Positions 50,983 through 60,053 of a stretch of DNA of 64,000 nucleotides are shown in pieces (within the stretch, counting starts at the first letter, position 1; every line of letters begins with the position of its first letter). The DNA lies in contig JACTMP010000081.1 in assembly GCA_014584575.1 (NCBI GenBank), positions 29,089 through 93,088 of the forward strand. Direction: 5' to 3'. This stretch comes from Chloroflexota bacterium. GTDB lineage: Bacteria; Chloroflexota; Anaerolineae; Promineifilales; Promineifilaceae. The notes beneath the pieces were generated by a model, which was not told the DNA's origin, made no database searches, and saw only the letters and a list, made by a program, of their open reading frames with translations. The translations under genes and the position numbers were made by a program.

Positions 50983-52770
50983 ATGGCAGAAGTAAAAACA
51001 CACACATTTGACGCCGTCATCGTGGGCGCAGGTGGGGCCGGTTTGATGGCCGCCCTGTACGCCAGCAAAAGCGCAAATGTGGCCGTTATTTCAAAGTTGT
51101 ACCCTACCCGCTCGCACACAGGTGCGGCTCAAGGAGGCGTGGGCGCGGCGTTAGGGAATGCCGAAGAAGACCGGTGGGAGTGGCACGCCTATGATACCGT
51201 GAAGGGGTCTGATTATCTGGCAGACCAGGATGCGGTGGACGTCATGTGCAAAGATGCCATTGACACCATCATTGAATTGGAACACATGGGGCTGCCATTT
51301 GATCGTTTCCCCAGTGGCAAAATTTCGCAGCGTCGTTTTGGCGGCCATACCAACAATGAAACGGGGAAACCGGTGCAGCGGGCCTGCCATGCGGCCGACC
51401 GCACCGGGCATATGATTTTGCAGACCCTTTATCAGCAGTGCATCAAAAACAATGTGAATTTCTTTGATGAATTTCACGTGGTGGATTTGATTCGTGTGGA
51501 TGATACGGTGCGCGGTGTGGTAGCTATAGAAATTGCTACCGGTGATTATCACGTGTTCCATGCCAAAGCGGTGTTGTTTGCTACCGGCGGCTGGGGACGC
51601 TGCTGGGAAGTGACTTCGAATGCGCATTCGCTGACGGGGGATGGCACGGCCGTGTGCCTGCGTCGTGGTGTGCCGTTGGAAGATATGGAGTTTTTCCAGT
51701 TTCACCCCACCGGCATCTTCCGGCTGGGCATTCTCATTACCGAGGGGGTGCGCGGTGAAGGGGGCGTGCTGCTAAATAACGAGGGGGAGCGTTTTATGGA
51801 ACGGTATGCGCCTTCCATTAAAGACCTGGCCAGCCGTGACGTGGTTAGCCGGGCCATTTACCTGGAAATTCAAGCCGGGCGTGGCATTAACGGCAAGAAT
51901 TACGTTCACCTGGACGTGCGCCCGGAAACGGTGAATTATTACCTGGAACAGGCCGGTGAAAGTCGCCGGATTGACCGGGAATATATCGAAAGCAAACTAC
52001 CGGATATTGCCGACTTCACGCGCACGTATCTGGGGGTTGACCCGGTCAGTGAACCCATGCCCATCCAACCAACGGCGCATTATGCGATGGGGGGAATTCC
52101 GACGGATGCGGACGGCCGTGTCCGCGCCAACGAAGCAGATGGCATTGTGCATGGTCTCTATGCCGCCGGTGAAGCCGCCTGTGTCTCCGTGCATGGCGCG
52201 AACCGCCTGGGCACGAATTCACTGTTAGACCTGGTGGTATTTGGCAAACGTTCCGGGATGCACATGGCTGCCTATTGCCAAAAGGCCGAGCTGCTGCCTC
52301 TGCCAGAGAACCCGGCAGCCGAGGTGATGGCGGAGTTTGAGCGCATTCGGAATGGCAGCGGTGGCATCAAACCGACCGACCTGCGCACCCGTATGCAAAA
52401 GTCCATGACCAAAAATGTAGGCGTCTTCCGTACCGCCGACTTGATCCAGGAAGCGGTGAATGACCTGAAAGAGCTGCGCGAACAATATGACCGCAACATT
52501 CAGATAGATGATAAAGGCAATCAGTTCAACACCGACCTGCTGGAAGCGTGGGAACTGGGCTGTTTGTTGGAACTGGCTGAAGTCACGGCCGTGTCCGCTC
52601 TGGCCCGCACCGAAAGCCGCGGCGGCCATGCCCGCGAGGATTTTCCTAAACGAGACGACGTTAACTGGCTCAAACATACCTTCTGTTACCGTGAGGCCGA
52701 CGGCCAATACCGCCTGGTTTACCGCCCGGTCACATTGGGCCGCTATGAACCTAAGGAACGGGTTTATTAG
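50983..52770 (+). CDS. sdhA: Succinate dehydrogenase flavoprotein subunit
   Basis: The 595-residue protein has the FAD-binding start VIVGAGGAGLMAALYASK at about residues 13-30 and RSHTGAAQGGVGAALG, with the His that holds FAD covalently. QFHPTGIF, GEGGVLLNNEGERFM, the substrate region PTAHYAMGGIPTD and the C-terminal RTESRGGHAREDFPKRDD follow. Catalytic Arg and His residues are in place. It oxidises succinate to fumarate. Length is normal. Third gene of sdhCDAB; the stop is followed at once by a word-repeat cassette. Confidence 0.96.
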   Translation: MAEVKTHTFDAVIVGAGGAGLMAALYASKSANVAVISKLYPTRSHTGAAQGGVGAALGNAEEDRWEWHAYDTVKGSDYLADQDAVDVMCKDAIDTIIELEHMGLPFDRFPSGKISQRRFGGHTNNETGKPVQRACHAADRTGHMILQTLYQQCIKNNVNFFDEFHVVDLIRVDDTVRGVVAIEIATGDYHVFHAKAVLFATGGWGRCWEVTSNAHSLTGDGTAVCLRRGVPLEDMEFFQFHPTGIFRLGILITEGVRGEGGVLLNNEGERFMERYAPSIKDLASRDVVSRAIYLEIQAGRGINGKNYVHLDVRPETVNYYLEQAGESRRIDREYIESKLPDIADFTRTYLGVDPVSEPMPIQPTAHYAMGGIPTDADGRVRANEADGIVHGLYAAGEAACVSVHGANRLGTNSLLDLVVFGKRSGMHMAAYCQKAELLPLPENPAAEVMAEFERIRNGSGGIKPTDLRTRMQKSMTKNVGVFRTADLIQEAVNDLKELREQYDRNIQIDDKGNQFNTDLLEAWELGCLLELAEVTAVSALARTESRGGHAREDFPKRDDVNWLKHTFCYREADGQYRLVYRPVTLGRYEPKERVY

Positions 52771-52826
52771 TCCGTAATCGGTAATCCGTCATCCGTCATC
52801 GGAAGAGGGAAGGCAGCCGATTACTA
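52771..52826. repeat. Word-repeat cassette between sdhA and sdhB
   Basis: CCGTAATCGGTAATCCGTCATCCG units begin directly after the sdhA stop, with a short inverted CCGATTAC near 52817. It belongs to the GATTACCG family. Confidence 0.75.
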
Positions 52827-52841
52827 GAACGAGGAAAGATC

Positions 52842-53564
52842 ATGCAAGTACAACTACGCATTCGCCGTTTTAACCCGGAAACAGACAACAAACCCCGTTG
52901 GGGGGAATACACCGTCAATGATGTGAATCCGACCGATTCGGTATTGGATGTGCTGCACCGCGTAAAGTGGGAACATGATGGCACGCTGACCCTGCGCCGT
53001 TCCTGCGGGCACGGCGTCTGTGGCTCGGATGCCATGCGCATTAACGGCGCCAATATGCTGGCCTGCAAAACGTTGGTTTCACGCATTGCCAAACCGGGCA
53101 GCGATCAGGCCAAAATTCAGGTGGAACCGATTTTAGGGCTGCGGGTAATTAAGGACCTGGTGGTGGACATGGAGCCGTTTTTCGATCACTACCGCTCCGT
53201 ACTGCCTTATTTTGTGAACGATAATGTGCCGGCCGACGGCCGTGAATTCCTGCAATCCCCCGAAGACCGCGCCCGCTTTGACGACACCACCAAATGTATC
53301 CTCTGCGCCGCCTGCACCACCTCCTGCCCCAGCTTCTGGGCAAATGAGAAGTACGTGGGGCCGGCAGCCATTGTGCAGGCACACCGCTTCATCTTCGACA
53401 GCCGCGATCAGGCCGCCGAAGAGCGGCTGAAGGTGGTAGGAGATTCGTTTGGCGTCTGGCGCTGCCGCACCAACTTTAACTGTAGCAACGCCTGCCCCCG
53501 CGAAATTGAAGTTACCAGGGCCATTGCCGAAGTGAAAGGGGTGTTGGCGAGAGGGGAGATATAG
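52842..53564 (+). CDS. sdhB: Succinate dehydrogenase iron-sulfur subunit
   Basis: ATG at 52842 follows GAGGAAAG. The 240-residue protein binds three clusters. The [2Fe-2S] site is RRSCGHGVCGSDAMRIN plus LAC, with Asp replacing one Cys as also seen in Escherichia coli. The [4Fe-4S] site is CILCAACTTSCPS. The third site uses CRTNFNCSNACP. It carries electrons from SdhA to the membrane subunits. It ends the operon, and a GGAGATTG-family hairpin separates it from the converging FKBP gene. Confidence 0.95.
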   Translation: MQVQLRIRRFNPETDNKPRWGEYTVNDVNPTDSVLDVLHRVKWEHDGTLTLRRSCGHGVCGSDAMRINGANMLACKTLVSRIAKPGSDQAKIQVEPILGLRVIKDLVVDMEPFFDHYRSVLPYFVNDNVPADGREFLQSPEDRARFDDTTKCILCAACTTSCPSFWANEKYVGPAAIVQAHRFIFDSRDQAAEERLKVVGDSFGVWRCRTNFNCSNACPREIEVTRAIAEVKGVLARGEI

Positions 53565-53620
53565 AGAGATTAAGAGATTGGGAGATTAAATCTCCCAATC
53601 TCCCAATCTCCCAATCTCCT
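53564..53620. repeat. Hairpin repeat cassette, GAGATTGG word family
   Basis: GAGATTGGGAGATT (53574-53587) and its exact complement (53589-53602) form a 14-base stem, followed by two more CCCAATCT units. It lies between converging sdhB and FKBP genes. Confidence 0.9.
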
Positions 53621-53621
53621 C

Positions 53622-54866
53622 TTATTGCCCGGACGTAATTTCCACGACCTCGATTTCAAAGATCAGGTTGGCGTTGGGGGGGATGATGCCGCCGCCGGTT
53701 TCGCCGTAGCCGAGTTCGGGGGGAACAATGAATTGGGCCTTGCCACCCTCTGGGGTCAGCATTACGCCTTCTTCAAAGCCGGGGATGGTGCCGCCAGAAC
53801 CAAGCGTCACCTCTAACGGCCGTCCCCGCTGCGCCGAAGAATCAAGCAACGTGCCATCTTCCAGCCACAACGTGTAGTTCAGCGATACGGTGTCACCCGC
53901 CTGGGGCATGGTACCTGTGCCTTCACTGATGGTAAAGTATTTCAGACCGCTGTCGGTCACGGTGAAATCGGCGTCGTCTACGGCCGTCGGCGTTGGCGGC
54001 GCTTCCGTTTCCAGCAATGTGACCTCAAACACATAGGTTGCCCCACTGCCATCAGCCAACTGCGGCGGCAGCGTCAACTGGGCGCGCCCCCCTTCTTGCA
54101 GGAGAACCATCCCCTCATCCAGGCCGGGCAGTGAACTGGCGCTGCCCAGGAGGAAGGTATAGGGTGTGCCGCGATCAATCGTTGAATCAAGGAATGTGCC
54201 ATCTTCCAGCCACAGTTCAAAATCCACTGTCACCAGGTCGCCCATCTGCGGCGTAGCGCCGCTGCCCTGCTCAAAAATGTAATACTTCAACCCACTTTCG
54301 GTGATGGTGTAATCCTCTTCAGCAATATCGGTTGGTTTAGGCGTGGCGCGCACTTCCAACAGTTCCACCTCAAAAATCAAGGTGGCATCTGGCGGAATAG
54401 GCCCGCTGCCGGATGGCCCATACCCTAGCTCTGAGGGGATAATCAGCCGGGCCTTACCGCCTTCGTTCATCAGAGCAATGCCTTCATCCCAACCGGGAAT
54501 GACCTGCCCCTGCCCTAACGTGAAGCTGAACGGTTCGCGGCCGATGGAGCTATCAAACTCTGTGCCATCCTCTAGTGTGCCGGTGTAATGCACCGATACC
54601 ATGTCACCGGGTTGGGGCATGGGGCCGGTTCCGGCTTCCAGTTCCACATACTCCAGACCGCTGGCTGTCACCGTAGAACCTCCGCCGGAACTGCCGGAGG
54701 GTGCGGTATCGCCGGCAGCGCCAGCCGCCGCTTCTTCACCTTCGCTTTCCACACCGGGCAGGTTTGGCTGGGCATCCCCGCTGTGAGTGGCCGGGCCACA
54801 GGCTGCCAGGATCAGACTGACTAACAACAGCAGTCCAATCCACCAGTTTTTTCTCTTCAAATTCAT
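53622..54866 (-). CDS. Lipoprotein with three tandem FKBP-type peptidyl-prolyl isomerase domains
   Basis: The 414-residue precursor has a lipoprotein signal with lipobox LAAC (Cys23). A Ser/Gly/Ala linker follows. Three FKBP domains come in order at about 72-173, 184-281 and 297-411. Each opens with a Thr-x-Ser-Gly-Leu-x-Tyr motif and contains a G-D-x-V-x-(V/L)-x-(Y/F) strand and a G-x-(I/L)-P-G-(W/L/F)-(D/E)-E-G segment. Domains 1 and 3 keep the GYGPSGSG/GYGETGGG-type loop and aromatic pocket; domain 2 lacks part of this loop, so it may be catalytically weaker. It would help fold exported proteins on the outer face of the membrane. Confidence 0.93.
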   Translation of the reverse strand: MNLKRKNWWIGLLLLVSLILAACGPATHSGDAQPNLPGVESEGEEAAAGAAGDTAPSGSSGGGSTVTASGLEYVELEAGTGPMPQPGDMVSVHYTGTLEDGTEFDSSIGREPFSFTLGQGQVIPGWDEGIALMNEGGKARLIIPSELGYGPSGSGPIPPDATLIFEVELLEVRATPKPTDIAEEDYTITESGLKYYIFEQGSGATPQMGDLVTVDFELWLEDGTFLDSTIDRGTPYTFLLGSASSLPGLDEGMVLLQEGGRAQLTLPPQLADGSGATYVFEVTLLETEAPPTPTAVDDADFTVTDSGLKYFTISEGTGTMPQAGDTVSLNYTLWLEDGTLLDSSAQRGRPLEVTLGSGGTIPGFEEGVMLTPEGGKAQFIVPPELGYGETGGGIIPPNANLIFEIEVVEITSGQ

Positions 54867-54942
54867 CTATTTTTACTCCTTTCAATGGACAAAATAAAAG
54901 CCGGATCGGGCACGGCCGTTCCGGCTACCTTTGCTTTCCACA

Positions 54943-54973
54943 AACCTGACAGGTCTTTCAGACCTGTCAGGTT
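54943..54973. terminator. Hairpin AACCTGACAGGTC, possible terminator
   Basis: Perfect 13-base arms (54943-54955 and 54961-54973) with loop TTTCA, followed on the plus strand by TTTTC. It lies between two minus-strand genes, downstream of the acyltransferase. Half-copies (CAGACCTGACAG) occur at about 12487 and 23213, so it is also a dispersed repeat. Confidence 0.5.
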
Positions 54974-55058
54974 TTCATATGTTAATACACAAAGGGATTG
55001 TACGGGGCAGCCACGATTCAGGCGAGAAAATGGTATAGGGATTAACTCTTTCTCATGC

Positions 55059-55682
55059 TCATTTGTGCCAGGTCTGGTCAGGGTAGCGCGGGCGGATAGG
55101 CGCATAATGCGCCTTGATCCGCGACAGGTCAGCTTCATAGTCGCCGCTTGGCGTCAGCACCGGCCCCAGGTCAACCACTTTATTGCCATAATCGAAGGCA
55201 GCCAGCAACACCGGCACGTTAGCTTGCACGGCAATCTGGTAAAAACCGGACTTCCACTCACGAACTTGCTGCCGGGTGCCCTCTGGGGTGATACACAAGA
55301 TGAGTTTTTCCATTTTCTGGAACGCCTGCACATTTTCGCCCACTACACCATGTGTGGCCCGCCGGTCAACAGGGATGCCCCCCATCCAGCGAAACACAGG
55401 CCCCATCGGCCCGCGAAAGAGAGAATGTTTGCCCATCCAGGAGATACGCACGCCCAGCGCTGTGGCGGTGGCAATTACCAGAATAAAGTCCCAATTGGAT
55501 GTATGCGGCGCGCCCACAATGATGAATTTATGCAGGTCGGGCAGTGTGCCGCCAATACGCCAGCCAATGGCAAGCATAAATAAAATAGCCAGCGCCCGTG
55601 TGACCCGGTTGCCGCGCCGGGGAATATGTGTCCCCACTTCTTCGGTTTTGATTACTCGTTGTTTCAAGCTGTTTGTTGTCAT
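55059..55682 (-). CDS. 1-acyl-sn-glycerol-3-phosphate acyltransferase-like protein
   Basis: The 207-residue protein has the PlsC-type catalytic motif His-x4-Asp in GAPHTSNWDFIL near residue 60 and a GGIPVDRR motif near 101. A CITPEGTRQQVREWKSGFYQIAV block fits the third motif (EGTR) of the family. One hydrophobic N-terminal helix (about 27-46) would tether it to the membrane. This is the short type found near lipid enzymes or in uncertain lipid remodelling roles. It lies 24 bases downstream of the J-domain protein gene on the same strand. Confidence 0.87.
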   Translation of the reverse strand: MTTNSLKQRVIKTEEVGTHIPRRGNRVTRALAILFMLAIGWRIGGTLPDLHKFIIVGAPHTSNWDFILVIATATALGVRISWMGKHSLFRGPMGPVFRWMGGIPVDRRATHGVVGENVQAFQKMEKLILCITPEGTRQQVREWKSGFYQIAVQANVPVLLAAFDYGNKVVDLGPVLTPSGDYEADLSRIKAHYAPIRPRYPDQTWHK

Positions 55683-55706
55683 TACTATACCTCAGTTTAT
55701 AGCCTT

Positions 55707-56525
55707 TCACAGTTTATCAAACTGTGACTTAATCATATCCCGTTCTACTTCTTTGCGGGCAATTTTGCGTTGGGCCTCGGTGGCCATTTCGGCCAGCAAA
55801 TCGCGCCCCTGCTGGCGGGCAAACCGTACATCTAACGCCAATTCAACCAGGGGGCGATTATGGAAGTTGCGCAGGGCATCTTGTACGCGGAAGAGTTGGC
55901 GGCGGCGATTGTCCAATTCCTGGTTAAGGGCGTGAATCATGTCGGCGTCGGTTTGGGGTGGGGTCACGGCCGTGTCCCCCTCTATCTTTTGCCCCGTCTC
56001 CACCCGTGCCACCATTTCCTTCTCCTCCGCCAGGGCCATCATCTCCGCCAGGCTGCCCGCTTTGTAGGCATCGTTAATCGCCGTCATTTTAGCGGTGCGG
56101 TAGGCGCGGTCGGTCTCATCTACCGCCAGGTCAGGATGATAACGCCGCGCCAGATCGCGGTACAGCTTTTTCAGTTTGGCGGCCGTCAACGGTGGCGGTT
56201 TGGGTGGCTGTTTTTTGCCCTCATCTTTGCGGGGGATGTTCCAGGTGGCATTATACTGATCTTCGACGGTGCGATACCCCTCCCCAAATGTTTGCTCGGT
56301 GCGCCTCACCTTGATCTGCTGCAAATAATCGTTGACTTCCTCTTCCAGGCGCGTCAATTGTTCCAACAAGTAACCGACGGTGGCCTCAAATTCATACTCA
56401 AAGGTGCGCAAATCCTCTTCCAGGCGCACCAATTCCCCGGCGGCGCCGTCAATTTCGGCCTGCACCTGGTTGATCTGGCGGCGCAGATGGTTGATTTGTT
56501 GTTGGGGAGATTCCTGGTTGGACAT
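55707..56525 (-). CDS. J-domain (DnaJ-like) protein with N-terminal coiled coil
   Basis: The 272-residue protein starts with a long coiled coil (about residues 5-75). After a Pro/Lys linker, residues about 112-160 form a J domain: KLKKLYRDLARRYHPDLAVDE contains the invariant His-Pro-Asp, and INDAYKAGSLAEMMAL is the last helix. A second helical region (about 190-270) completes it. There is no Gly/Phe or zinc region, so this is a class III J protein. It would recruit DnaK to a particular client. htpG lies upstream on the same strand, so it may be part of a chaperone group. Confidence 0.82.
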   Translation of the reverse strand: MSNQESPQQQINHLRRQINQVQAEIDGAAGELVRLEEDLRTFEYEFEATVGYLLEQLTRLEEEVNDYLQQIKVRRTEQTFGEGYRTVEDQYNATWNIPRKDEGKKQPPKPPPLTAAKLKKLYRDLARRYHPDLAVDETDRAYRTAKMTAINDAYKAGSLAEMMALAEEKEMVARVETGQKIEGDTAVTPPQTDADMIHALNQELDNRRRQLFRVQDALRNFHNRPLVELALDVRFARQQGRDLLAEMATEAQRKIARKEVERDMIKSQFDKL

Positions 56526-56546
56526 GCCGCCCTGTTTACGAGAACA

Positions 56547-56609
56547 AGAGATTGGGAGATTGGGAGATTAAGTCTCTCAGTCTCCCAATCTCTTAATCTC
56601 CAATCTCCC
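56547..56609. repeat. Hairpin repeat cassette, GGAGATTG word family
   Basis: Three GAGATTGG units are answered by CTCCCAATCTCTTAATCTCC units. It separates htpG and the J-domain gene on the minus strand. Confidence 0.85.
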
Positions 56610-56642
56610 ACATATGCAGTCACATTTCTATAACTCTTAAGT

Positions 56643-58541
56643 TTACTGCACTGCCTGGGCGGCGGCTACCTCCAAAATGGCTTGAATACGGGGCAACATA
56701 TCGGCCGGATTGGGGTGCAGCCCCTCCTGCACCAGGGCGCTGGCGTACAACTGCTCGATGCTCATGTTGAGCAGGGGCGCATCCGGCTGTTGGGTAGCCA
56801 GTTGGGATAGATTGGCAATGAGGGGATGACGGCCGTTCACCTCCAAAATTTTGCGCGGCACCTCATACTCCTTGTCCAGCAGCCGTTGGATGCGGTGCAT
56901 CTCCTTGTTTTGGGCGTCTTTGGGCGAGACCAGGCGCACCGGGCTGTCTTTTAAAACTTTGGAAACGCGCACTTCCGTCACCCGATCACCCAGGGTGGTG
57001 ACACAGGCGCCAATGAAACGGTTCAAGTCCGGTTCGGCGATGGCGGTGGCTTCGTCGGCTTCCGGTTCGCTCACGGCCGTGTCCGGCAGTTCCATATCCG
57101 CTTCATCCACATTCTGAAACGGCTTGCCCTTGTATTCACTCAACATCGGGCTGATGAGTGCGTCCAACGGGTCTACCCAGTAGAGTACTTCCAGATCACG
57201 GGATTTGAACGGGTCTAAGTGGGGACTATGGGCGGCGGCAACGGCCGTGTCCGCCAGCACAAAATAGATCGCCTCCTGCCCCTCCGCCATCCGCGCCACA
57301 TACTCATCCAACGAAATCAACTTGCCATCAGATTTGGTGGATTGGTAGCGATACAGCGGCAGCACTTCCTCTTTCGCGGTGGGGTCAATGGCCACCGCTT
57401 CCTTGAAGGCGCGGCCAAATTCGCCCCAGAACTTTTCGTATTTTTCGGCATCGTCCTGCCCCAATTTTTTCAGCTCACGCAGCAGCCGCCCACGAATCGT
57501 CTTGCCCAACTGGGCCATGAGACGGTTGTTTTGCACCGTTTCCCGGCTCACGTTTAGCGGCAAATCTTCGGAATCCACCACCCCGTCCACAAATTGCAAC
57601 CAGGCGGGCAGCAAATCGGTGCAGTATTCCTGAATCAGCACATTGTGGGAATAGAGCATGACGCCCGGTTCTTTACGCGCCGCCAGAATGCCCGGCTCCC
57701 GTTTGCCCGGCACAAAGAGTAAGGAATGAACGTTCACGGGCACATCGGTGGCAAAATGCACCGTTAGCAGCGGCTCTTCAAACTCCATCGTCATCTGGCG
57801 GTAAAAGTCACGGTAGGCATCAGGTTGAATGTCCGACGGCCGTTGCCGCCACAACGACGTTTGCTGGTTCGCCTGCCCCTCGCCCACGTAAATCGGATAA
57901 CGCACAAAGTCCGAATGCTTCTTCACAATCTGCTTCAGCTTCCACTCGTTGGCAAATTCGGCCGCATCCGGGCGCAGCGTAATGTGAATTTCCGTGCCCC
58001 GGTTTTCTTTTTCGGCCGCTTCCACCCGGAACGTATCGCTGCCATCACACACCCATGCCGCCGCTTTGGCCCGCTTTTTGTAGCTGCGCGACACCACCCG
58101 CACCTCGTCCGCTACCATAAACACGGAGTAGAAACCCACGCCAAACTGCCCAATCAAATCATTGGCGTCAAACGAGACCCCTTCGGCCATCTTCGCCAGA
58201 AATTCGCGCGCCCCGGATTGGGCAATGGTGCCCAGATTTTGCACCAATTCCTCTTTAGTCATGCCAATGCCGCTATCCCGAATGATGATCTGCTTCGGCT
58301 CACCGTCGGCGACTTCGGGCACGTCAATATGCACCGCCAGTTCCACGTCCGGGTCCAGCACATCATGGTTCGTGAGCATTTCAAACTGCATCCGGGTCAT
58401 GGCGTCGGAGGCGTTAGAAATCAGTTCGCGCAGGAAAATCTCCCGATCCTGATACAACGAATGCACCAGGATATGCAGCACTTGTTTGATCTCCGCTTTG
58501 AAATGATATGAATCAGTTGTGGTTCGTTCTTCTGTTGACAT
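56643..58541 (-). CDS. htpG: Molecular chaperone HtpG (Hsp90)
   Basis: The 632-residue protein shows the GHKL ATP-binding motifs in order: ELISNASDAMTRM, IRDSGIGMTKEELVQNLGTIA and LIGQFGVGFYSVFMVAD. The catalytic Arg of the middle domain follows at NVSRETVQNNRL. The C-terminal dimerisation part is complete, with a slightly variable acidic insert (TAVSEPEADEATAIAEP) encoded near an ACGGCCGT. It is an ATP-dependent chaperone in the cytoplasm. Upstream is a short dyad (58572) in the divergent region with the flavoprotein gene; no CIRCE element was seen. Confidence 0.96.
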   Translation of the reverse strand: MSTEERTTTDSYHFKAEIKQVLHILVHSLYQDREIFLRELISNASDAMTRMQFEMLTNHDVLDPDVELAVHIDVPEVADGEPKQIIIRDSGIGMTKEELVQNLGTIAQSGAREFLAKMAEGVSFDANDLIGQFGVGFYSVFMVADEVRVVSRSYKKRAKAAAWVCDGSDTFRVEAAEKENRGTEIHITLRPDAAEFANEWKLKQIVKKHSDFVRYPIYVGEGQANQQTSLWRQRPSDIQPDAYRDFYRQMTMEFEEPLLTVHFATDVPVNVHSLLFVPGKREPGILAARKEPGVMLYSHNVLIQEYCTDLLPAWLQFVDGVVDSEDLPLNVSRETVQNNRLMAQLGKTIRGRLLRELKKLGQDDAEKYEKFWGEFGRAFKEAVAIDPTAKEEVLPLYRYQSTKSDGKLISLDEYVARMAEGQEAIYFVLADTAVAAAHSPHLDPFKSRDLEVLYWVDPLDALISPMLSEYKGKPFQNVDEADMELPDTAVSEPEADEATAIAEPDLNRFIGACVTTLGDRVTEVRVSKVLKDSPVRLVSPKDAQNKEMHRIQRLLDKEYEVPRKILEVNGRHPLIANLSQLATQQPDAPLLNMSIEQLYASALVQEGLHPNPADMLPRIQAILEVAAAQAVQ

Positions 58542-58571
58542 TTGTATTCCCTCTTGTCATCCCTCTTTGAA

Positions 58572-58596
58572 TGGTAGTCACTGGTACCAACTACCA
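58572..58596. promoter_or_regulatory. Dyad TGGTAGT-N11-ACTACCA upstream of htpG
   Basis: Seven-base inverted arms (58572-58578 and 58590-58596) around CACTGGTACCA, which itself contains the palindrome TGGTACCA. It lies 31 bases upstream of the htpG ATG, a suitable place for a repressor or a 5' hairpin. It is not the CIRCE element. Confidence 0.35.
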
Positions 58597-58739
58597 GCCT
58601 ACCTATTGTATTGAAAATTACGGCCGTGATCATATCCACCTCGTGTTAGCATTTTGTTAGCGTTTCAGATATAAAGTTCGCCGCCTTATCAACAACACGT
58701 GCTGGCGGCTGGGGGTCGAGACTTGGAGGGTCTTGTAGT

Positions 58740-60026
58740 ATGGACAATCAGTATGATGTAATCATTATCGGCGGCCGGATTGCCGGGGCCAGTCTGGCCA
58801 TGCGCCTGTTCCAACAAAACTTGAGGGTGCTGCTGATAGACCGGGCCACCTTTCCCAGTTGGCCGGCCGTGCCCAGCAGCCCCATTATTTATCCCAGCGC
58901 TATGCGGCTGCTGGAGGAGTTAGGTTTTGCCGAAGAGGAGTATGCCTGTCCCGAAGCCAAAGTGACCCATGTGGTGATGGACATGATGGGTAAATTCCAG
59001 GCCACTTTTTCCACCGAATTGATGCAGCTTGATCGGAGCTACATCTATGGCATTGATCGCCACAAGTTTGATACGGTTTTGTGGGAACGCGCCGCCTCTC
59101 TGCCCCTGGTGACAGCGCGTGACAACTTTGGCATGACCGATGTATTGAAAGATGACAACGGCCGTGTCACCGGCATCGTCGGGCGCACAGAATCGCGGAC
59201 AGAAGAACGGTTCCAGGCCAGACTGGTGGTGGGGGCCGATGGCCGGTTTAGTCAGGCGGCGCGCAAGTTTGGGTCACGGCCGTTTGAAGAACTCAACGAC
59301 TACCCCAGCGCCTCCTTCCACGCCGAATGGGAAAATGTGGGCCGCTACTCCGAAACCATGCAATACCCGGCCGCTCTCTTTCAAATGGGTAACGGCTACT
59401 CCCTGCTTTGCATCCCTCTGGGCAATGGCAAATACATTATCGCCAACTACCTGCGCACCGCTGACGTTAACGCCGGTGGTAAAAAAGCCGAAGAGACATA
59501 CCTGGACAACTTACAAAAAGTGCCGCGCCTGCGCGAGCAGCTCAAAAATGCGCGCCGCGTCACCCCCGTTGTCGGCGTGCGCCGCATTGACAACGGCTAC
59601 CGTCAGGCGTATGGCGATGGCTGGGCGCTGGTTGGTGACGCCTTCCATTACGAATCCCCGCTTGATGGACAGGGCATCTACAATGCCCTGCTGGCCTCCC
59701 AATTCCTGGCCGATGCTATCGCCGAATGGCAGGCGGGCAAACCGTGGCTTCAGGCGGGCGCAACTTATCAGCAACGTTTTTACGGCAGCAGCATAGCCAT
59801 GCTCAAACAAACGGTGAAGCGCGTCCAGCAAGAGTTATACACCAGTCCACCCCCTGATTTTGTGGTTAACACACTCCTGCGCTGGATGCTGACCGACCCG
59901 GCGTACCAGCAGCAATTTCTGCGGTATCTTGCCCGGGCCATTGACCCCACCACCTTTTCATTTAGCCCTACGCCGGGGCCGATTATGCGCGGCTTGTGGC
60001 GAGATATTACGGGTAAACGCCGTTGA
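58740..60026 (+). CDS. FAD-dependent oxidoreductase, geranylgeranyl-reductase/PHBH-like
   Basis: The 428-residue protein has the dinucleotide-binding motif VIIIGGRIAGASLAMRL at residues 6-22 and the second FAD motif LVGDAFHYESPLDGQGIYNAL near residue 300. The middle LVVGADGRFSQAARKFG is the GD-type strand-turn of p-hydroxybenzoate hydroxylase-like flavoproteins. Unusually, Gly-Arg-Ile replaces the typical Gly-Ala/Gly-Pro in the first motif. A plausible reaction is monooxygenation or prenyl reduction of a small molecule; no substrate can be assigned. It is divergent from htpG and is followed by the EamA transporter, probably in one operon. Confidence 0.82.
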   Translation: MDNQYDVIIIGGRIAGASLAMRLFQQNLRVLLIDRATFPSWPAVPSSPIIYPSAMRLLEELGFAEEEYACPEAKVTHVVMDMMGKFQATFSTELMQLDRSYIYGIDRHKFDTVLWERAASLPLVTARDNFGMTDVLKDDNGRVTGIVGRTESRTEERFQARLVVGADGRFSQAARKFGSRPFEELNDYPSASFHAEWENVGRYSETMQYPAALFQMGNGYSLLCIPLGNGKYIIANYLRTADVNAGGKKAEETYLDNLQKVPRLREQLKNARRVTPVVGVRRIDNGYRQAYGDGWALVGDAFHYESPLDGQGIYNALLASQFLADAIAEWQAGKPWLQAGATYQQRFYGSSIAMLKQTVKRVQQELYTSPPPDFVVNTLLRWMLTDPAYQQQFLRYLARAIDPTTFSFSPTPGPIMRGLWRDITGKRR

Positions 60027-60053
60027 ACCTTGTACCTGCGTGATCGGCCTTAC

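Noticed and set aside
58542..58739. CIRCE heat-shock operator upstream of htpG
   Set aside because: No TTAGCACTC-N9-GAGTGCTAA pattern is present; only a shorter unrelated dyad was found.
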